A DNA stretch of 64,000 bases from Cervus elaphus (GCF_910594005.1 NC_057815.1:78477552-78541551); one strand, 5' to 3'. Positions 10,716 to 21,615 are shown, numbered from the stretch's first letter. Translations and numbers: made by a program. Notes: a model not told the origin generated them from the sequence alone.

Positions 10716-11919
10716 GCTAGAGGAAGAACCTCCTGAAATTTAAACAGCTGAGCAAAGTCCCTTCTTTTGTTGAGTAGGCTTTCTTAGAAACAGGAAGTCA
10801 AATTTTACCAAAAATGCAAAAATAAACCACTTCCTGGGGCGCTGAGTGTAATTTGAAACTAAAAACTCATGATAGATATCACCTTTTCTTGAGGTTGATT
10901 GGTCCCTGTAATGCTAACAGTGGAACCACAGATGGGACATCCAGGGAGCTGCTACAGCAGGAATGCATTGCATGTCTACAAATAGCATCAGTCTCAGAGA
11001 ATATGTTTATGACGTGCGAGTGCTGCAGAGTAAGGGGTATGGATGATGAAGAAAGAAGTAATTTCTGGTCCTGACAGTCAGCAAAGTCTTCACAGAAGAG
11101 TGGGATTTAAATTATATCTGATCACTATGTGAAAAAAGAGGTATGGAAAAATGTGAAGAAATTAAAAAAATAACCTCAAATCCCACCACTCCAAATAATC
11201 ATGTACACATTTGGTGGATGTCATTCCAGGCTTCTAGACTAATAAAAACATAGATGAATTAAGGGCTGGGAGTTGGGAGGTTGGAAGGTTTTGTTGAAAG
11301 CATGATTTCACACTGTAGAATCTTACATATAAACTTTACTAATGGCTGAGCTATTCAGTAAAGAAGAATATATAAGTTATATAGATGGAATTATTTTATA
11401 TTATTTTTATAATTTTAGTTATTTTTTGGCTACACTAAGCCAAATACTGGAAGGAATTCTTCAGGAACAAAAAAAATTATTTCAGTCTGGAAAGAGCTGA
11501 AAAGTCTAGTCTTTTGCTCTGTCTCTGGGAACACAAAACTCCCTGCTTTCAAGTAGTTTGGAGCCCAAAGATAATCCATGTAATGTCTGCACATTCCATA
11601 GAGTGAGCACTCAATAAGTGCAATGAAGAGTTGCATGGTCACTATATTTTATCTAAAATATTTACCTTTCTGGTCTCACTGGATGAAGAATAGCAGAAAA
11701 ATGTCTTTGTTCTGGTACATAAAGTCTTGGAATTCTACCATATCTAAGTTGGGAGGGTGATGGTCTGGTTCACTGCTTTGGTGTTTTTCCTGCTCTGACA
11801 AGAACTAGAGGAGGGATTCCCAGGATTCAGGGACTTCAAGCTGCTGCACTGTCATCATTTGCCACACTGGGACGAGTTTGGAAATTTTTCCTCTGTGTGT
11901 GTGTGTGGTTGTACACACA
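10716..11919. other. unassigned sequence with L1-like patch
   Basis: No gene seen. The patch at about 11150-11380 (CAAATCCCACCACTCC and later) vaguely resembles an old antisense L1 3' region. The rest is unassigned, with a short GT/CA tract near 11896-11920. Confidence 0.35.
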
Positions 11920-12032
11920 CTGGACTGTAAGATCTTCTGGGGCAGATGCTAGTCATATTCCTTGTTGCATCTTGGTACCCCACAGTTCTGGGCATGCGGT
12001 AAAATGTTGAATGAAGGCAAGGATGTGCATTT
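11920..12032 (+). repeat. L2 LINE 3' end, cut by a CHR SINE
   Basis: GGACTGTAAGATCTTCTGGG through TTCTGGGCATGCGGTAAAAT and GTTGAATGAAGG. A CHR SINE is inserted immediately after. Confidence 0.6.
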
Positions 12033-12258
12033 AAAAAATATTATTTATTTATTTGGCTGCACTGGGTCTTAGTGGCGGCACACGGGATCTTCAATCTTCG
12101 TCGAGGCATGCTGGATTTTTAGCTGAGGCATTCTGGATCTCTCAGTTGCAGCATGTGAACTCTTGGTGCGGCATTCAGAATCTACTTCCCTGACAAAGGA
12201 TCCAACCTGGGTGCCCAGTGTTGGGAAGTCTTGGCCACTGGACCACTAGGGAAGTCTC
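12033..12258 (-). mobile_element. CHR-type tRNA-derived SINE
   Basis: TTTATTTATTTGGCTGCACT, GGGTCTTAGTGGCGGCACAC, then TGGCCACTGGACCACTAGGG. The 13-base duplication AGGATGTGCATTT at 12020-12032 and 12259-12271 fixes the boundaries exactly. Confidence 0.9.
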
Positions 12259-12439
12259 AGGATGTGCATTTTTTCAGCTTTTGTGATTATATATGCTTTT
12301 TTAAAGGTATATTTTCTTTATTCATTTTAACCCATAAAAATTTCTTCTTCCTTTCATGAAAAATAAAAGAGGCAAAACCTCAGATTGGTGATCCAAGAGC
12401 TAACAGTTGTTTCCTTTCTTTTCTGTGTCTTTAACTGTT

Positions 12440-12650
12440 TGACGCCATTTTCACCGATTATTCCATTTTCTCTCAACAACCTTCTCAGGTTGGGATCAGG
12501 GCTCCATTTTACATGGGACAAAACATGCTCAGAAGGATGATTTTCCTTGCTCAAATCACACATGGGTTAAAGAAGGGAGATGTGATGGGAACCTAGGTCT
12601 ATCTGATTTCAAAGCCCCATGCACTTTGCACTGCCCATATTGTCTCCATC
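12440..12650 (-). repeat. MIR SINE, antisense (degenerate)
   Basis: Fragments of the antisense MIR core: CCATTTTACATGGGACAAAA, GCTCAAATCACACATGG, GGGAACCTAGGTCTATCTGA. Confidence 0.5.
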
Positions 12651-13147
12651 CATGTACAGATGGCACGGTCCTTTGGTCCCCAGATGCATGGCCTCCTTTC
12701 TCACATTAAGAGGTGCATATGTCAGAGTTTCTTGGAGGAGATGAGGCTCTTGCCCTGCCGTTCATTTTCAACAGAGTGGTTTCACTTTTGTTGACTTCAC
12801 ACTTCAGGCTTTCCTATAAAATTTCATTTGAGCAAAGTGTTCCAAAGCAAAATCAAACCAAATCAAACTGGAACAAACTAACCAGTCTCCTGACCTTGAG
12901 ATCAGGAAACCTCTAAGGATTCTCCTATAAAAACTGAGTTCAGTTCTCTCCTGAGCCACCAGCCTTCAGTCTCGGAGAGGCTCCTGCAATGCAGAGGAGG
13001 GAGCCGGAAGGCCTGGCATTTGCTGCATTCCTGTGCTGTTGAGGGCTCAGCACCATTTCCCCCAGGAAAGAGGGGACTCTGGCAGCATTACACTGAGACT
13101 ATCTAGTGACTCACAACTCTCACTAGCTGACCTATGAGCTACTATGT
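12651..13147. other. unassigned unique sequence
   Basis: No repeat or coding exon recognised. Confidence 0.35.
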
Positions 13148-13270
13148 CCTAATGGTTAAAAGCACAGGCTTTGGACTCAGATATATCTACTTTAAATCCT
13201 GATTTCTACTGATGGTCAGCTTTTTGTCTGTGACCAAGTTCCTTTATCCACTAAGCCTCAGCATCCTCAA
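13148..13270 (+). repeat. MIR SINE fragment
   Basis: AATGGTTAAAAGCACAGGCT, then TTTGGACTCAG and CTAAGCCTCAGCATCCTCAA. Truncated on the right by a Bov-tA insertion. Confidence 0.65.
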
Positions 13271-13482
13271 TGGTAGTGTTAGTCACTCTGTGATGTCCGA
13301 CTCTTTGAAATCCCATAGACTGTAGCCCATGAGGCTCCTCTGTCCATGGAATTTTCCAGGCAAGAATACTGGAGTGGATTGCCATTCCCTTCTCCAGGGG
13401 AATCTTCCCAACCCAGGGGTCATACCTGAGTCTCCCACATTGCAAGCAGATTCTTTATTGTCTGAGCCACCAGGAAAGCCCA
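13271..13482 (-). mobile_element. Bov-tA SINE, antisense
   Basis: GTGTTAGTCACTCTGTGATG, CAGGCAAGAATACTGGAGTG, CTTCTCCAGGGGAATCTTCC and a TCTGAGCCACCAGGAAAGCC head. Confidence 0.92.
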
Positions 13483-13549
13483 GAGACTTTGATAATAAGC
13501 AATTTATAAAGTCATTGCAAAGCTGAAAGGGGACTGTATGTACAGTACC

Positions 13550-13700
13550 CAAAGCTACCATTAATCGAACACTTACTGTGGACCGCTTGCTCTGGCCAGT
13601 GCTGTAGACACGTTGTCTTATTGCATCCTCACAACAACCTTGGGAAGGGACATGTTTGGCCTGTGACTGGCTACACGGGAAGCAGTCAGTAAGTGGGAGT
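13550..13700 (-). repeat. MIR SINE, antisense (degenerate)
   Basis: ATCGAACACTTACTGTGGAC, then CATCCTCACAACAACCTTGG. The right portion is degenerate. Confidence 0.55.
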
Positions 13701-14003
13701 TGTCGTTGTCTGGTTGTTGCTGTTACAGTGACAGGGTCCTGGATCAGTGGTGCCAGGTGACTGCAGGGCGCACACACATGTGACGATGCTGGGCTGGACC
13801 CTCCCAAGTGCTGCTTCTACCTGGGTCACTGGCTGGGGAGGCTGACAGCAGCCCCGAACTAAGGGCTCTTCTCAGTGAGCGCTTCCTGTTGGATTTTCTC
13901 CTCTCTTGGCCCGAAGAATTTGTGCTCCCCTCCTCAACTCCGGTTCTGATTAGGCCCCTACCAGTTGGCATTGATTGGCAAGAAGGCAAAAAGAATTTTC
14001 AGA

Positions 14004-14109
14004 TTGATGACGACACCCTCTCATGCATTCCTTGGAAAATCTGAACAAAATGAGTGAGAATTCACTACCGTCTCCTCATCGAAACTGAGGTCCAGCACGT
14101 TGAAAAAAA
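14004..14109 (+). ncRNA. retroposed C/D-box snoRNA-like RNA with poly(A) tail
   Basis: A roughly 100-base unit ending in a run of 12 A is flanked by a perfect 16-base duplication, AAAAAGAATTTTCAGA, at 13988-14003 and 14110-14125. This is the signature of LINE-mediated retroposition. Inside, in the expected order, are a C-box TGATGA (14005-14010), a D'-like CTGA (14041-14044), a C'-like TGAGTGA (14051-14057) and a D-box CTGA (14085-14088). About 14 bases separate the D box from the tail, which is longer than in a mature snoRNA, so the source could be an extended precursor. No specific SNORD family was recognised. It has no host intron here and is probably a silent retrocopy. The insertion structure is seen; the snoRNA identity is inferred. 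Confidence 0.5.
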
Positions 14110-14142
14110 AAAAAGAATTTTCAGAAAAACGCATTGGATTTT

Positions 14143-14280
14143 ATTTTTGTAAGTAATTTTATTTGCTTTGTTTTCCACATTGCATGGCATCTGGGATTGT
14201 AGTTCCCCAACCAGGGATCAAACGCAGACCCCTGCATTACAAACACAGAATTTCAACCACTAGAGCACCAGGGAAATCCC
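14143..14280 (-). mobile_element. CHR-type tRNA-derived SINE
   Basis: TGGGATTGTAGTTCCCCAAC, CAGGGATCAAACGCAGACCC, then CCACTAGAGCACCAGGGAAA. Flanks TTGGATTTTA and TTGATTTTAA look like a diverged duplication. Confidence 0.8.
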
Positions 14281-14454
14281 TTGATTTTAAAACAGGAAAC
14301 TGACTAGACTCTAGTCCTAGTTCTCCCACTTTCCAGACAGAAAATGGAGGTCTGTCATTCATTCACCATTGATGTGGGAGACCTTTGGCAAACCATAGAA
14401 TCTCTCCTAGCCTAAATTTCCATACTTGAATAAACTGGAAAGAGAATGGATAAG

Positions 14455-14640
14455 GAATGAAACATTCACTGAGCACTTCCTATACGCCAGGAGTTTCATG
14501 TAAACTCTCTGAATTATCTCAGCACCCTGGAATTACTACCACCAGCTTACAGATAACAAAACTGACAGTCAGGAAAATTAAGTGACCCCCAAGATCATAC
14601 GATCATTAGGTGAGAGAAGCAAAACTTGAATGCAGGCTTT
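14455..14640 (-). repeat. MIR SINE, antisense
   Basis: CATTCACTGAGCACTTCCTA, then ACGCCAGGAGTTTCATGTAA and AGCAAAACTTGAATGCAGGC. Similar degenerate MIR-like sequence may continue to the left. Confidence 0.65.
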
Positions 14641-15929
14641 CTGAAACCAAGTCATAAGTTGTCTCTGCCACACCAACCAACAATTCCAAAGGCCGTCCAA
14701 GACCCCCCTCTCTGGGCACATCAAAGACAATATCTCTTCTTCAGTCTTCTGATAGGGAAACATCTCTCTGCCAGCTACCCAAGACACTTGGGGACAGGTG
14801 CCTGCAGTCTTTCAGTGGAATTTCAAGAGCTGTCTTATCTCCACCTGTAGGCCGCCTATCACTCTGTCTTTTGCAGGTAAGTTGAAATAATATGAGCCTC
14901 TGGTTTTTTCCTGAGATTTTTTTTCTTCTCTGAATCTACAAGCTTGGAACAAATGTAGCTTTGGCCCCTGTAAACAAACAGTGACACAGCTATATGACTC
15001 ACTCACCAGTCATTTTCAGTGGCTTTCCACAGCATGGGCATGGCATGGCCCTGACCACCTGTTCTCATGTTCTGGGAAACTGGCTCCAGGACATGTCTGG
15101 GAGGACTAGTCTAGTTCACACATCAGGCAGAGTGGGCTGTGCTATCCTGGTAGAAGAGGTCTGAAGAGGTGAGGTAGGAAGTCTGAGAGTGAGGGGAAAT
15201 TTACGGCTTTGCTAGGAAGGGTTTTGCTAGAAGAAATTGATCACTGGGCAACCAATTGATTTAGCATCTGCCAAGAGCCAGGTGCCTGGGATATAAAAAG
15301 GGGTGAGTTCACAGGATCTTAGAGGTAAAACCAAGGTTGGAGCACAGTGCCTGACCAACACAAGTGGTAGAACATTCAATAGTAGGACTGCTTAGGGAAA
15401 TCTGGAATCCTGCCAGAGGTTTAAGGACATGAAATTCTGCTGGTAAGTATATAGCCTTTTGGTAAAAGAAAATGAAGGTGCTGTGGTTGAAAGGTCCTTC
15501 TTTCCAAATCTCCTTTCCCCAAAATTGGCCTCCTAAAATTCCACCTTGATATTTTTCTTTTTTGTCTTGAGCCTGAAGTTTTGATCTAGTGATCAAATAT
15601 GTTAATAATTAATGTATAAATATCCTGGGGAGGAATAATGCATGGGACAAAAGATAGGCTTTACCAGTTTGTGCTATTTCAATTGATTAGAAGGAAAGAG
15701 CTGGACTATTGTTATAAGGATTGTAAATATCAGGTATTAATAGAATCCAGGGTGAGAATCACAGGTTTTGTTTAACTAGCAATGTCCTTAGGCTAAAATA
15801 AGAAGTGGCAGGACTGATGCTTTGTAGCCACATTGAGGGTGCATTTGTTTCCTCATTCAATGGTGGTACCCAAGTATGAAAAAAGCATCTAGGAATAAAT
15901 CATAAAAGTAATAAAATACCTTTTTCCCA
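14641..15929. other. unassigned unique sequence
   Basis: No exon, RNA gene or repeat could be supported. It carries a consensus AP-1 heptamer TGACTCA at 14995-15001 and becomes AT-rich towards the right. Confidence 0.4.
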
Positions 15930-16460
15930 TTAAAATTAATTTTATAGAGAAGTTAGGAAACCAGGGAAATACAAAAAGAAAAAAGAATCCATAGTTTTAC
16001 CTCCCAAACGTGTGTTATATATGTTAAGACATACATGAAAATTTTGATATATTTCTTTGCAGTATTTTTCCTACACATTACTTTTAAAAAATATATTTGA
16101 GATTATAGTAATGTTATCTCTTGTTTTTTCATTACATTATACTGTGAGCACATACTATATTATTACCAACTTTTGGGGATTCCTTGGTGGCTCAGATGGT
16201 AAAGAATCTGCTGCAGTGCAGGAGACCCGAGTTCAATCCCTGGGTCAGGAAGATCCTCTGGAGAATGCAACCTACTTCAGTATTCTTGCTGAAAAATTCC
16301 ATGGACAGAAGAGCCTGACTGGTTATAGTCCATGGGGTCACAAAGAATCAGACATGACTGAGCATGCTAACCCTGTGAGTGCAGTCTATATTCTTACAAA
16401 CTTTTCATTCATCATAAAATTTCCAATATATTTTAAGTATCAGTGGTCATTATGTACTAG
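15930..16460 (-). repeat. old L1 3' region, antisense, split by Bov-tA
   Basis: The text resembles the common antisense L1M pattern (AATCCATAGTTTTACCTCCC, then TACATTATACTGTGAGCACA). The Bov-tA at 16175-16371 sits inside it. Confidence 0.5.
16175..16371 (+). mobile_element. Bov-tA SINE
   Basis: GGGGATTCCTTGGTGGCTCA, GTGCAGGAGACCCGAGTTCA, then ATAGTCCATGGGGTCACAAA and GACATGACTGAGCATGCTAA. Confidence 0.92.
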
Positions 16461-17383
16461 TTCAGTTCAGTTCAGTTGCTTGTCGTGTACTACTCTTTGC
16501 AACCCCATGAACTGCAGCACGCCAGGTTTCCCTGTCCATCACAAACTCCCAGAGCTTGCTCAAATTCATGTCCATTGAGTTGGTGATGCCATCCAATCAT
16601 CTCATCTTCTGTTGTCCCCTTCTCCTCCTGCCTTCAATCTTTCCCAGCATCAGGGTCAATGAGTCAGTTCTTCACATCAAGTGGCCAAAGTATTGGAGTT
16701 TCAGCTTCAGCATCAGTCCTTCCAATGAATATTCAGGACTGATTTCCTTTAGGATTGACTGGTTGGATCTCCAAGGGACTCTCAAGAGTCTTCTCCAACA
16801 CCACAGTTTAAAAGCATCAATTCTTCAGTGCTCAGCTTTCTTTATGGTCCAACTCTCACATCCATACATGACTACTGGAAAAACCATAGCTTTGACTAGA
16901 CAGACCTTTGTAGACAAAGTAATGTCTCTGCTTTTTAATATGCTGTCTAAGTTTGTCATAGCTTTTCTTCCAAGGAGCAAGCATCAATTTCATGGCTGCA
17001 GTCACCATCTGTAGTGATTTTGGAGCCCAAGAAAGTAAAGTCTGTCACTATTTCCAATTTTTCCCCATCTATTTGCCGTGAAGTGATGGGACCAGATGCC
17101 ATGATCTTAGTTTTCTGAATATTGAGTTTTAAGCCAACTTTTTCACTCTCCTCTTTCACTTACAACAAGAGGCTCTTTAGTTCCTCTTTGCTTTTTTACA
17201 TAAGGGTGGTGTCATCTGCATATCTGAGGTTATTGATATTTCTCCCAGCAATTGTGATTCCAGCTTGTGCTTCATGTAACCCAGCATTTCTCATGATGTA
17301 CTCTGCATATAAGTTAAAAAAAGTAGGGTGACAATATACAACCTTGATGTACTCCTTTCCCAATTTGGAACCAGTCCATTGTT
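16461..17383 (-). mobile_element. BovB (RTE) LINE 3' portion, antisense
   Basis: It begins with the reversed BovB 3' end (TTCAGTTCAGTTCAG), runs through CATCAGTCCTTCCAATGAAT, and ends near the reversed polymerase region (GGTGTCATCTGCATATCTG at about 17207-17225). It encodes part of the RTE reverse transcriptase and the C-terminal domain. The reading frame on the minus strand is broken by several stops and indels, so it is a dead 5'-truncated copy. Confidence 0.93.
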
Positions 17384-17575
17384 TAATTATGTTCTAGACA
17401 CCTTGCTAAACACTGTGTTTTCTTCTTGTTTAATCTCTACACAGACTTCTCTACTGTTTTCTCATTAGAAATGCTGACACTGAGGCTTAGAGAGGTTGGT
17501 TCATGTGTTCACAGCCGCGTAGCTAGAAGTAGGAGGGTTGGGACATACACCCCAGCTTTCCAGACTGCTGTATTG
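17384..17575 (-). repeat. MIR SINE, antisense
   Basis: CACCTTGCTAAACACTGTGT, then AAATGCTGACACTGAGGCTT and AGAGAGGTTGG. It abuts the 5'-truncated end of the antisense BovB. Confidence 0.7.
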
Positions 17576-18118
17576 TTTTTTTAAAAGACTCCATTATGTC
17601 ATAATTACATTGACAGTGTTTTTCTTACTTAATGATACATAAAATAATGGAGTATCTTACACTCAATTAACATAGATGAAATCAAGTAGTGCTATGCCAG
17701 AATTACTTATGTTGCCTCTACAAATCTCTATGTCCTCATCCAATCAGTCTTGAAAAAATATTTTATTATACATATTTTTTCCTGCATGATCTCCCTCTGT
17801 CAGCAAAAACCATTCTGAATTCCTAAAGGATTGGTAGAGGTGTGGAATTTGTGAAATACTGCTTGCAATGCAGATGAGACAAATCACCAGAGATTCTAGC
17901 CAGAACAACTCATGGGGAGAAACTGAGATCTGCTTGTGGACCTATGTTTCCAGCCACAATGTATCACCCCCTCCTTATTGCTCATTCTTCCTCTTCTACT
18001 TTAATATAATTTTCATGAGTCTCTAATAGTCTATCAAATGGGAAACATCATTGGCTTAGCTATTCCCCTATTTGGCGGGCATTTTTGTTATTTCAACCTT
18101 TTCACCATTTAAATAAAG
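17576..18118. other. unassigned AT-rich sequence
   Basis: No gene seen. A short old-L1-like phrase (CTATTCCCCTATTTGGCGGG) lies near 18061 just before the next BovB. Confidence 0.35.
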
Positions 18119-18422
18119 TTGTTATTGTTGTTCAGTCACTAAGTCATGTCTAACTCTTTGCGACCCCATGGACTGCAGCATGCCAAGCTTCCCTGTCCTT
18201 CTCTATCTCCTAGAGTTTGTTCAAATTTATATCCTTTGAGTTGATGATGCTATCTAACCATCTCATCCTCTGCTGCCTCCCTCTCCTTTTGCCTTGAATC
18301 TTTCCTATCATCAAGGTCTTTTCCAATGATTCAGCTCTTCACAGTATGTGTCCAAAGTATTAGAGCTTCAACTTCAGCAACAGCCTTTCAATGAATATTC
18401 AGGGTTGATTTCCTTTAGGATT
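18119..18422 (-). mobile_element. BovB LINE 3' end, antisense, older copy
   Basis: TTGTTGTTCAGTCACTAAGT, CGACCCCATGGACTGCAGCA, then TCAATGAATATTCAGGGTTG and TTTCCTTTAGGATT. More diverged than the copy at 16.5 kb, and cut at its 5' end where a Bov-tA sits. Confidence 0.88.
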
Positions 18423-18652
18423 GTGAATGAAGTGAGTGAAGTGAAAATCACTCAGGTGTGTCCAACTCTTTGTGACCCCACAGATTATAGCCCACCAAAC
18501 TTCTCTGTCCAAGGAATTCTCCAGGCAAGAATACTTAAGTGGGTAGCCATTCCCTTCTCTAGGGGATCTTCCCACCCAAGAGACTGAACCTGAGTCTCCT
18601 GTATTCCCGGCAGATTCTTTAGTGTCCGAGCTTCCAAGGAACCCCAGAAAAT
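18423..18652 (-). mobile_element. Bov-tA SINE, antisense
   Basis: AATCACTCAGGTGTGTCCAA, CAGGCAAGAATACTTAAGTG, then CTAGGGGATCTTCCCACCCA. A 10-base CTTTAGGATT occurs on both sides (18413-18422 and 18653-18662) and supports the insertion limits. Confidence 0.9.
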
Positions 18653-18662
18653 CTTTAGGATT

Positions 18663-19474
18663 ATTCTTATTTAACTAAAGTTGAAAAAGTATTAAAAGAT
18701 GATGGGGGAGAAATTCTAGAGATGGGAGAGAAAAGAGAGCAAAGGAAAGGTTCATTTTCTTTGTTGATACTTTTTTCTTCTATAAAGTCATAAAATCTAA
18801 AAACTTAAACAAATATAAGTAATAAACAGTTTATTGATGCTGCAAAAGATATAGACTCACGTTTCTGTCATTTATTATCCAAAGTGCTGATGAAGACTGC
18901 AATGCCTTAATGCATTTCCATCAATTCCCACACTTGCATCTCTGATGTGTTGTGCTTAGATTTTTATTGAATAAACTGTTCCATTAATATACCTCCAGAA
19001 GAAGACACCTAGGATCTTCTGTCTGTAAAAAAAATAGATGTTAGTCACTCCATATTATGCTGTGATACATCCTATATGATGGCTTTTATTATAGTCTGCC
19101 TGGCTTAAATAGGAGCATCTGTATAATGAGTATCTCTTCTTTGCCAGATGGCATGTGAATTCCTTAATACATATACAATTTCTTTAACATTTGTAGTATC
19201 TTTTCCCCTATGAGAGCATAAGCACTTACAGGGCAAGTATATCTTCAGTTGCAGAGTTAATCATACTCTTCAGTTTATGGGACATAATTATTAGTGGCCC
19301 CTCAAGGGTTTCTTTTTTACTTAATTTATGTATTTATTGTCTTTTTTTGTTTTCATATCTACTTCCACGAACAACCATTCTATTCTATCTATGTGTTTGT
19401 TGTTGTGGTTTACATTTAGGTTTTTTTTTTTTAATATGTGTTCTTCAAATATATATTGTATGTGTACTCTTTCA
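18663..19474. other. unassigned AT-rich sequence
   Basis: No ORF, RNA or repeat was convincingly recognised, although the composition is similar to old L1 sequence. Confidence 0.35.
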
Positions 19475-19501
19475 ATTTTATGTAAATTATGTTTGATTAT
19501 A
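19475..19501. repeat. left copy of a 27-bp target-site duplication
   Basis: ATTTTATGTAAATTATGTTT plus GATTATA, identical to 19717-19743 on the far side of the Bov-tA SINE. Confidence 0.9.
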
Positions 19502-19716
19502 CAGTAGGGCTTCCCTGGTGGCTCAAACGGTGAAGAATCTTCCCACAATGCGGGACACCTGGGTTCGATCCTTGGGTTGGGAAGATCCCTTGAACAAGGA
19601 AATGACAACTCACTTTAGGATCCTTGCCTGGAGAAGTCCAAGGACAGAGGCTACAGTCAATGGGATCACAAAGAGTCAGACACAACTGAGCGACTAACAC
19701 TAGGTGTATTATTTCT
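19502..19716 (+). mobile_element. Bov-tA SINE with 27-bp duplication
   Basis: AGGGCTTCCCTGGTGGCTCA head, GGGTTCGATCCTTGGGTTGG, then AGTCAGACACAACTGAGCGA and a CTAACACTAG tail. Both flanks are the same perfect 27-base sequence. Confidence 0.93.
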
Positions 19717-19743
19717 ATTTTATGTAAATTATGTTTGATTATA
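19717..19743. repeat. right copy of a 27-bp target-site duplication
   Basis: Identical to 19475-19501. Confidence 0.9.
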
Positions 19744-19779
19744 TACCTCATTCAATTTTTTATTTTTTACATTAGGTAT

Positions 19780-20006
19780 GAAAGTGAAGTGGAAGTGAAA
19801 GTCACTCAGTTGTGTGGGACTCTTTGTGACCCCATGGACTACACAGTCCATAGAATTCTCCAGGCCAGAATACTGGAGTGTGTAGCCTTTCCCTGCTCCA
19901 GGGGATCTTCCCAACCCAGGGATTGAACTCGGGTCTCCCACATTGCAGGCTGATTCTTTACCAGCAGAGCCACAAGGAAAGCCCAAGAATACTGGAGTGG
20001 GTAGCA
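19780..20006 (-). mobile_element. Bov-tA SINE, antisense, with start of a second monomer
   Basis: AAGTCACTCAGTTGTGTGGG, CCAGAATACTGGAGTGTGTA, then CACAAGGAAAGCCC. A repeated CAAGAATACTGGAGTGGGTA after the head shows it is a partial Bov-A-type dimer. TAGGTAT flanks it at 19773-19779 and 20007-20013. Confidence 0.88.
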
Positions 20007-20090
20007 TAGGTATAAAAGCGTTTTAAATTCTCTCCATATTCTACGGTTGATTCTGTTAATTTTATAGTTTTAGTGCCCACATTTAGGTTT

Positions 20091-20867
20091 TTCAGTTCAG
20101 TTCAGTCACTCAGTCGTGTCCGACTCTTTGTGACCCCATGGACTGCAGCACACCAGGCCTCCCTGTCCATCACCAACTCCCGGAGTTTACTCAAACTCAC
20201 GTCCATTGAGTCGGTGATGCCATCCAACCATCTCATCCTCTGTTGTCTCCTTCTCCTGCTTTCAATCTTTCCCAGCATCAGGGTCTTTTCCGATGAGTCA
20301 GTTTCTTCACATCAGATGGCCAAGTATTGCAGTTTCAGCTTTAGCATCAGTCCTTCCAATGAATATTCAGGACTGATTTCCTTTAGGATGGACTGGCTGG
20401 ATTTCCTTGCAGTCCAAGGGACTCTCAAGAGTCTTCTCCAACACCACAGTTCAAAAGCATCAGTTCTTCGGCGCTCTGCTTTCTTTATAGTCCAACTCTC
20501 ACATCCATACATGACCACTGGAAAAACCATGGCCTTGACTAGATGGACCTTTGTTGGCAAAGTAATGTCTCTGCTTTTTAATATGCTGTCTAGGTTGGTC
20601 ATAACTTTCCTTCTAAGGAGCAAGCATCTTTTAATTTCATGGCTGCAGTCACCATCTGCAGTGATTTGGGAGCCCCCCAAAATAGTCTGTCACTGTTTCC
20701 ACTGTTTGCCCATCTATTTGCCATGAAGTGACGGGACCAGATGCCATGATCTTAGCTTTCTGAATGTTGAGTTTTAAGCCAACTTTTTCTCTCTCCTCTT
20801 TCACTTTCATCAAGAGGCTCTTTAGTTCTTCTTCACTTTCTGCCATAAGGGTGGTGTCATCTGCATA
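20091..20867 (-). mobile_element. BovB LINE 3' portion, antisense, young
   Basis: TTCAGTTCAGTTCAGTCACT, CCATTGAGTCGGTGATGCCA, then GGTGTCATCTGCAT at its 5' truncation inside the polymerase motif. It is close to consensus, and minus-strand ORF pieces at 20312-20680 and 20649-20846 cover most of its C-terminal RT region. It forms an inverted repeat with the plus-strand BovB at 23.5-24.4 kb. Confidence 0.94.
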
Positions 20868-21229
20868 GTCTGTCCAAAGTCTACCCTTATTAATGGGTTA
20901 GTAATCTAGCTTTAGTATTTTTTCCTATAATAGTCAATTTTCTAGTTTCTCAATGTTGTTTATTAAGCAAGTGTCTCTAAATCTTTCAGACTATCTATCT
21001 ATCTGTCTTTATATAACACTAGTTTCTTCTCTTCCACTGATTGATTTATCTGTTTCTGTTGAATACCATACAGTTTCTATTATTGGTCTTCTAATGTGTC
21101 TTAAAACTAGTAATGTTTTAATTAGTTGTGAGCTAATGTAAGTGTTAAAAGATAAAGTTCCTAAAAACAATCTGACTGAAATTTTTATTGGGATTGCATT
21201 ACTTTTGCAGTCTTCACCTGAAACCCAAG
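20868..21229 (-). repeat. old L1 ORF2 fragment, antisense
   Basis: Recognisable antisense L1 phrases: ATTGATTTATCTGTTTCTGT, ATACCATACAGTTTCTATTA, then TTTTTATTGGGATTGCATTA. Very degenerate. Confidence 0.5.
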
Positions 21230-21615
21230 AGATTTGCTTTGGCTGTTGTGACCTCATGACCATGGGCTGGATGTGGCACTAGGTGTTGGGGAAGGTTGGT
21301 GATTCTAGCACATCTGGTGAAGCCAGCACTTCAAGGCACTCCTCAGACTCCTGGAAATCTTCACCGATAGAGATGACTCATGGTTTCGTGAAAAGCTGCT
21401 GATCTCATTAGTTTCAGAAACGATTTCAGGGCTGGGCAGGGCCTCTCAGGTAGAAGCGGTGCTGACTGGGTGTCTCTAGAGCAACACCTCTCACCTCTCC
21501 TGAGATGGTGAAATAGCCAGAAACTGGTTCTCATCCAAACCCTGGAAACCACCATGGGTGGGGCCATTCCGCACATGCCACGACCTTTGTGAGGTTACCA
21601 TCTGCATGGTCCAGA
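21230..21615 (-). pseudogene. possible degenerate protein-coding retrocopy, unidentified
   Basis: This CpG-containing, GC-richer island in AT-rich DNA reads on the minus strand as protein-like segments in shifting frames, for example EDFQESEECLEVLASPDVLE just before a stop at 21279-21281, and NGPTHGGFQGLDENQFLAIS further upstream. No family was recognised and no poly(A) or duplication was found, so this could also be chance. Confidence 0.25.

Noticed and set aside
13283..13807. 174-codon minus ORF
   Set aside because: It runs through a Bov-tA SINE and an adjacent MIR; its peptide shows the usual SINE translation.
20073..20726. Longest ORF in the window (217 codons, plus strand)
   Set aside because: It is the antisense shadow of the minus-strand BovB; the real coding frame is on the other strand. 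The same applies to 23749-24003, 24000-24302, 28533-28769, 30767-31303 and 59419-59944.
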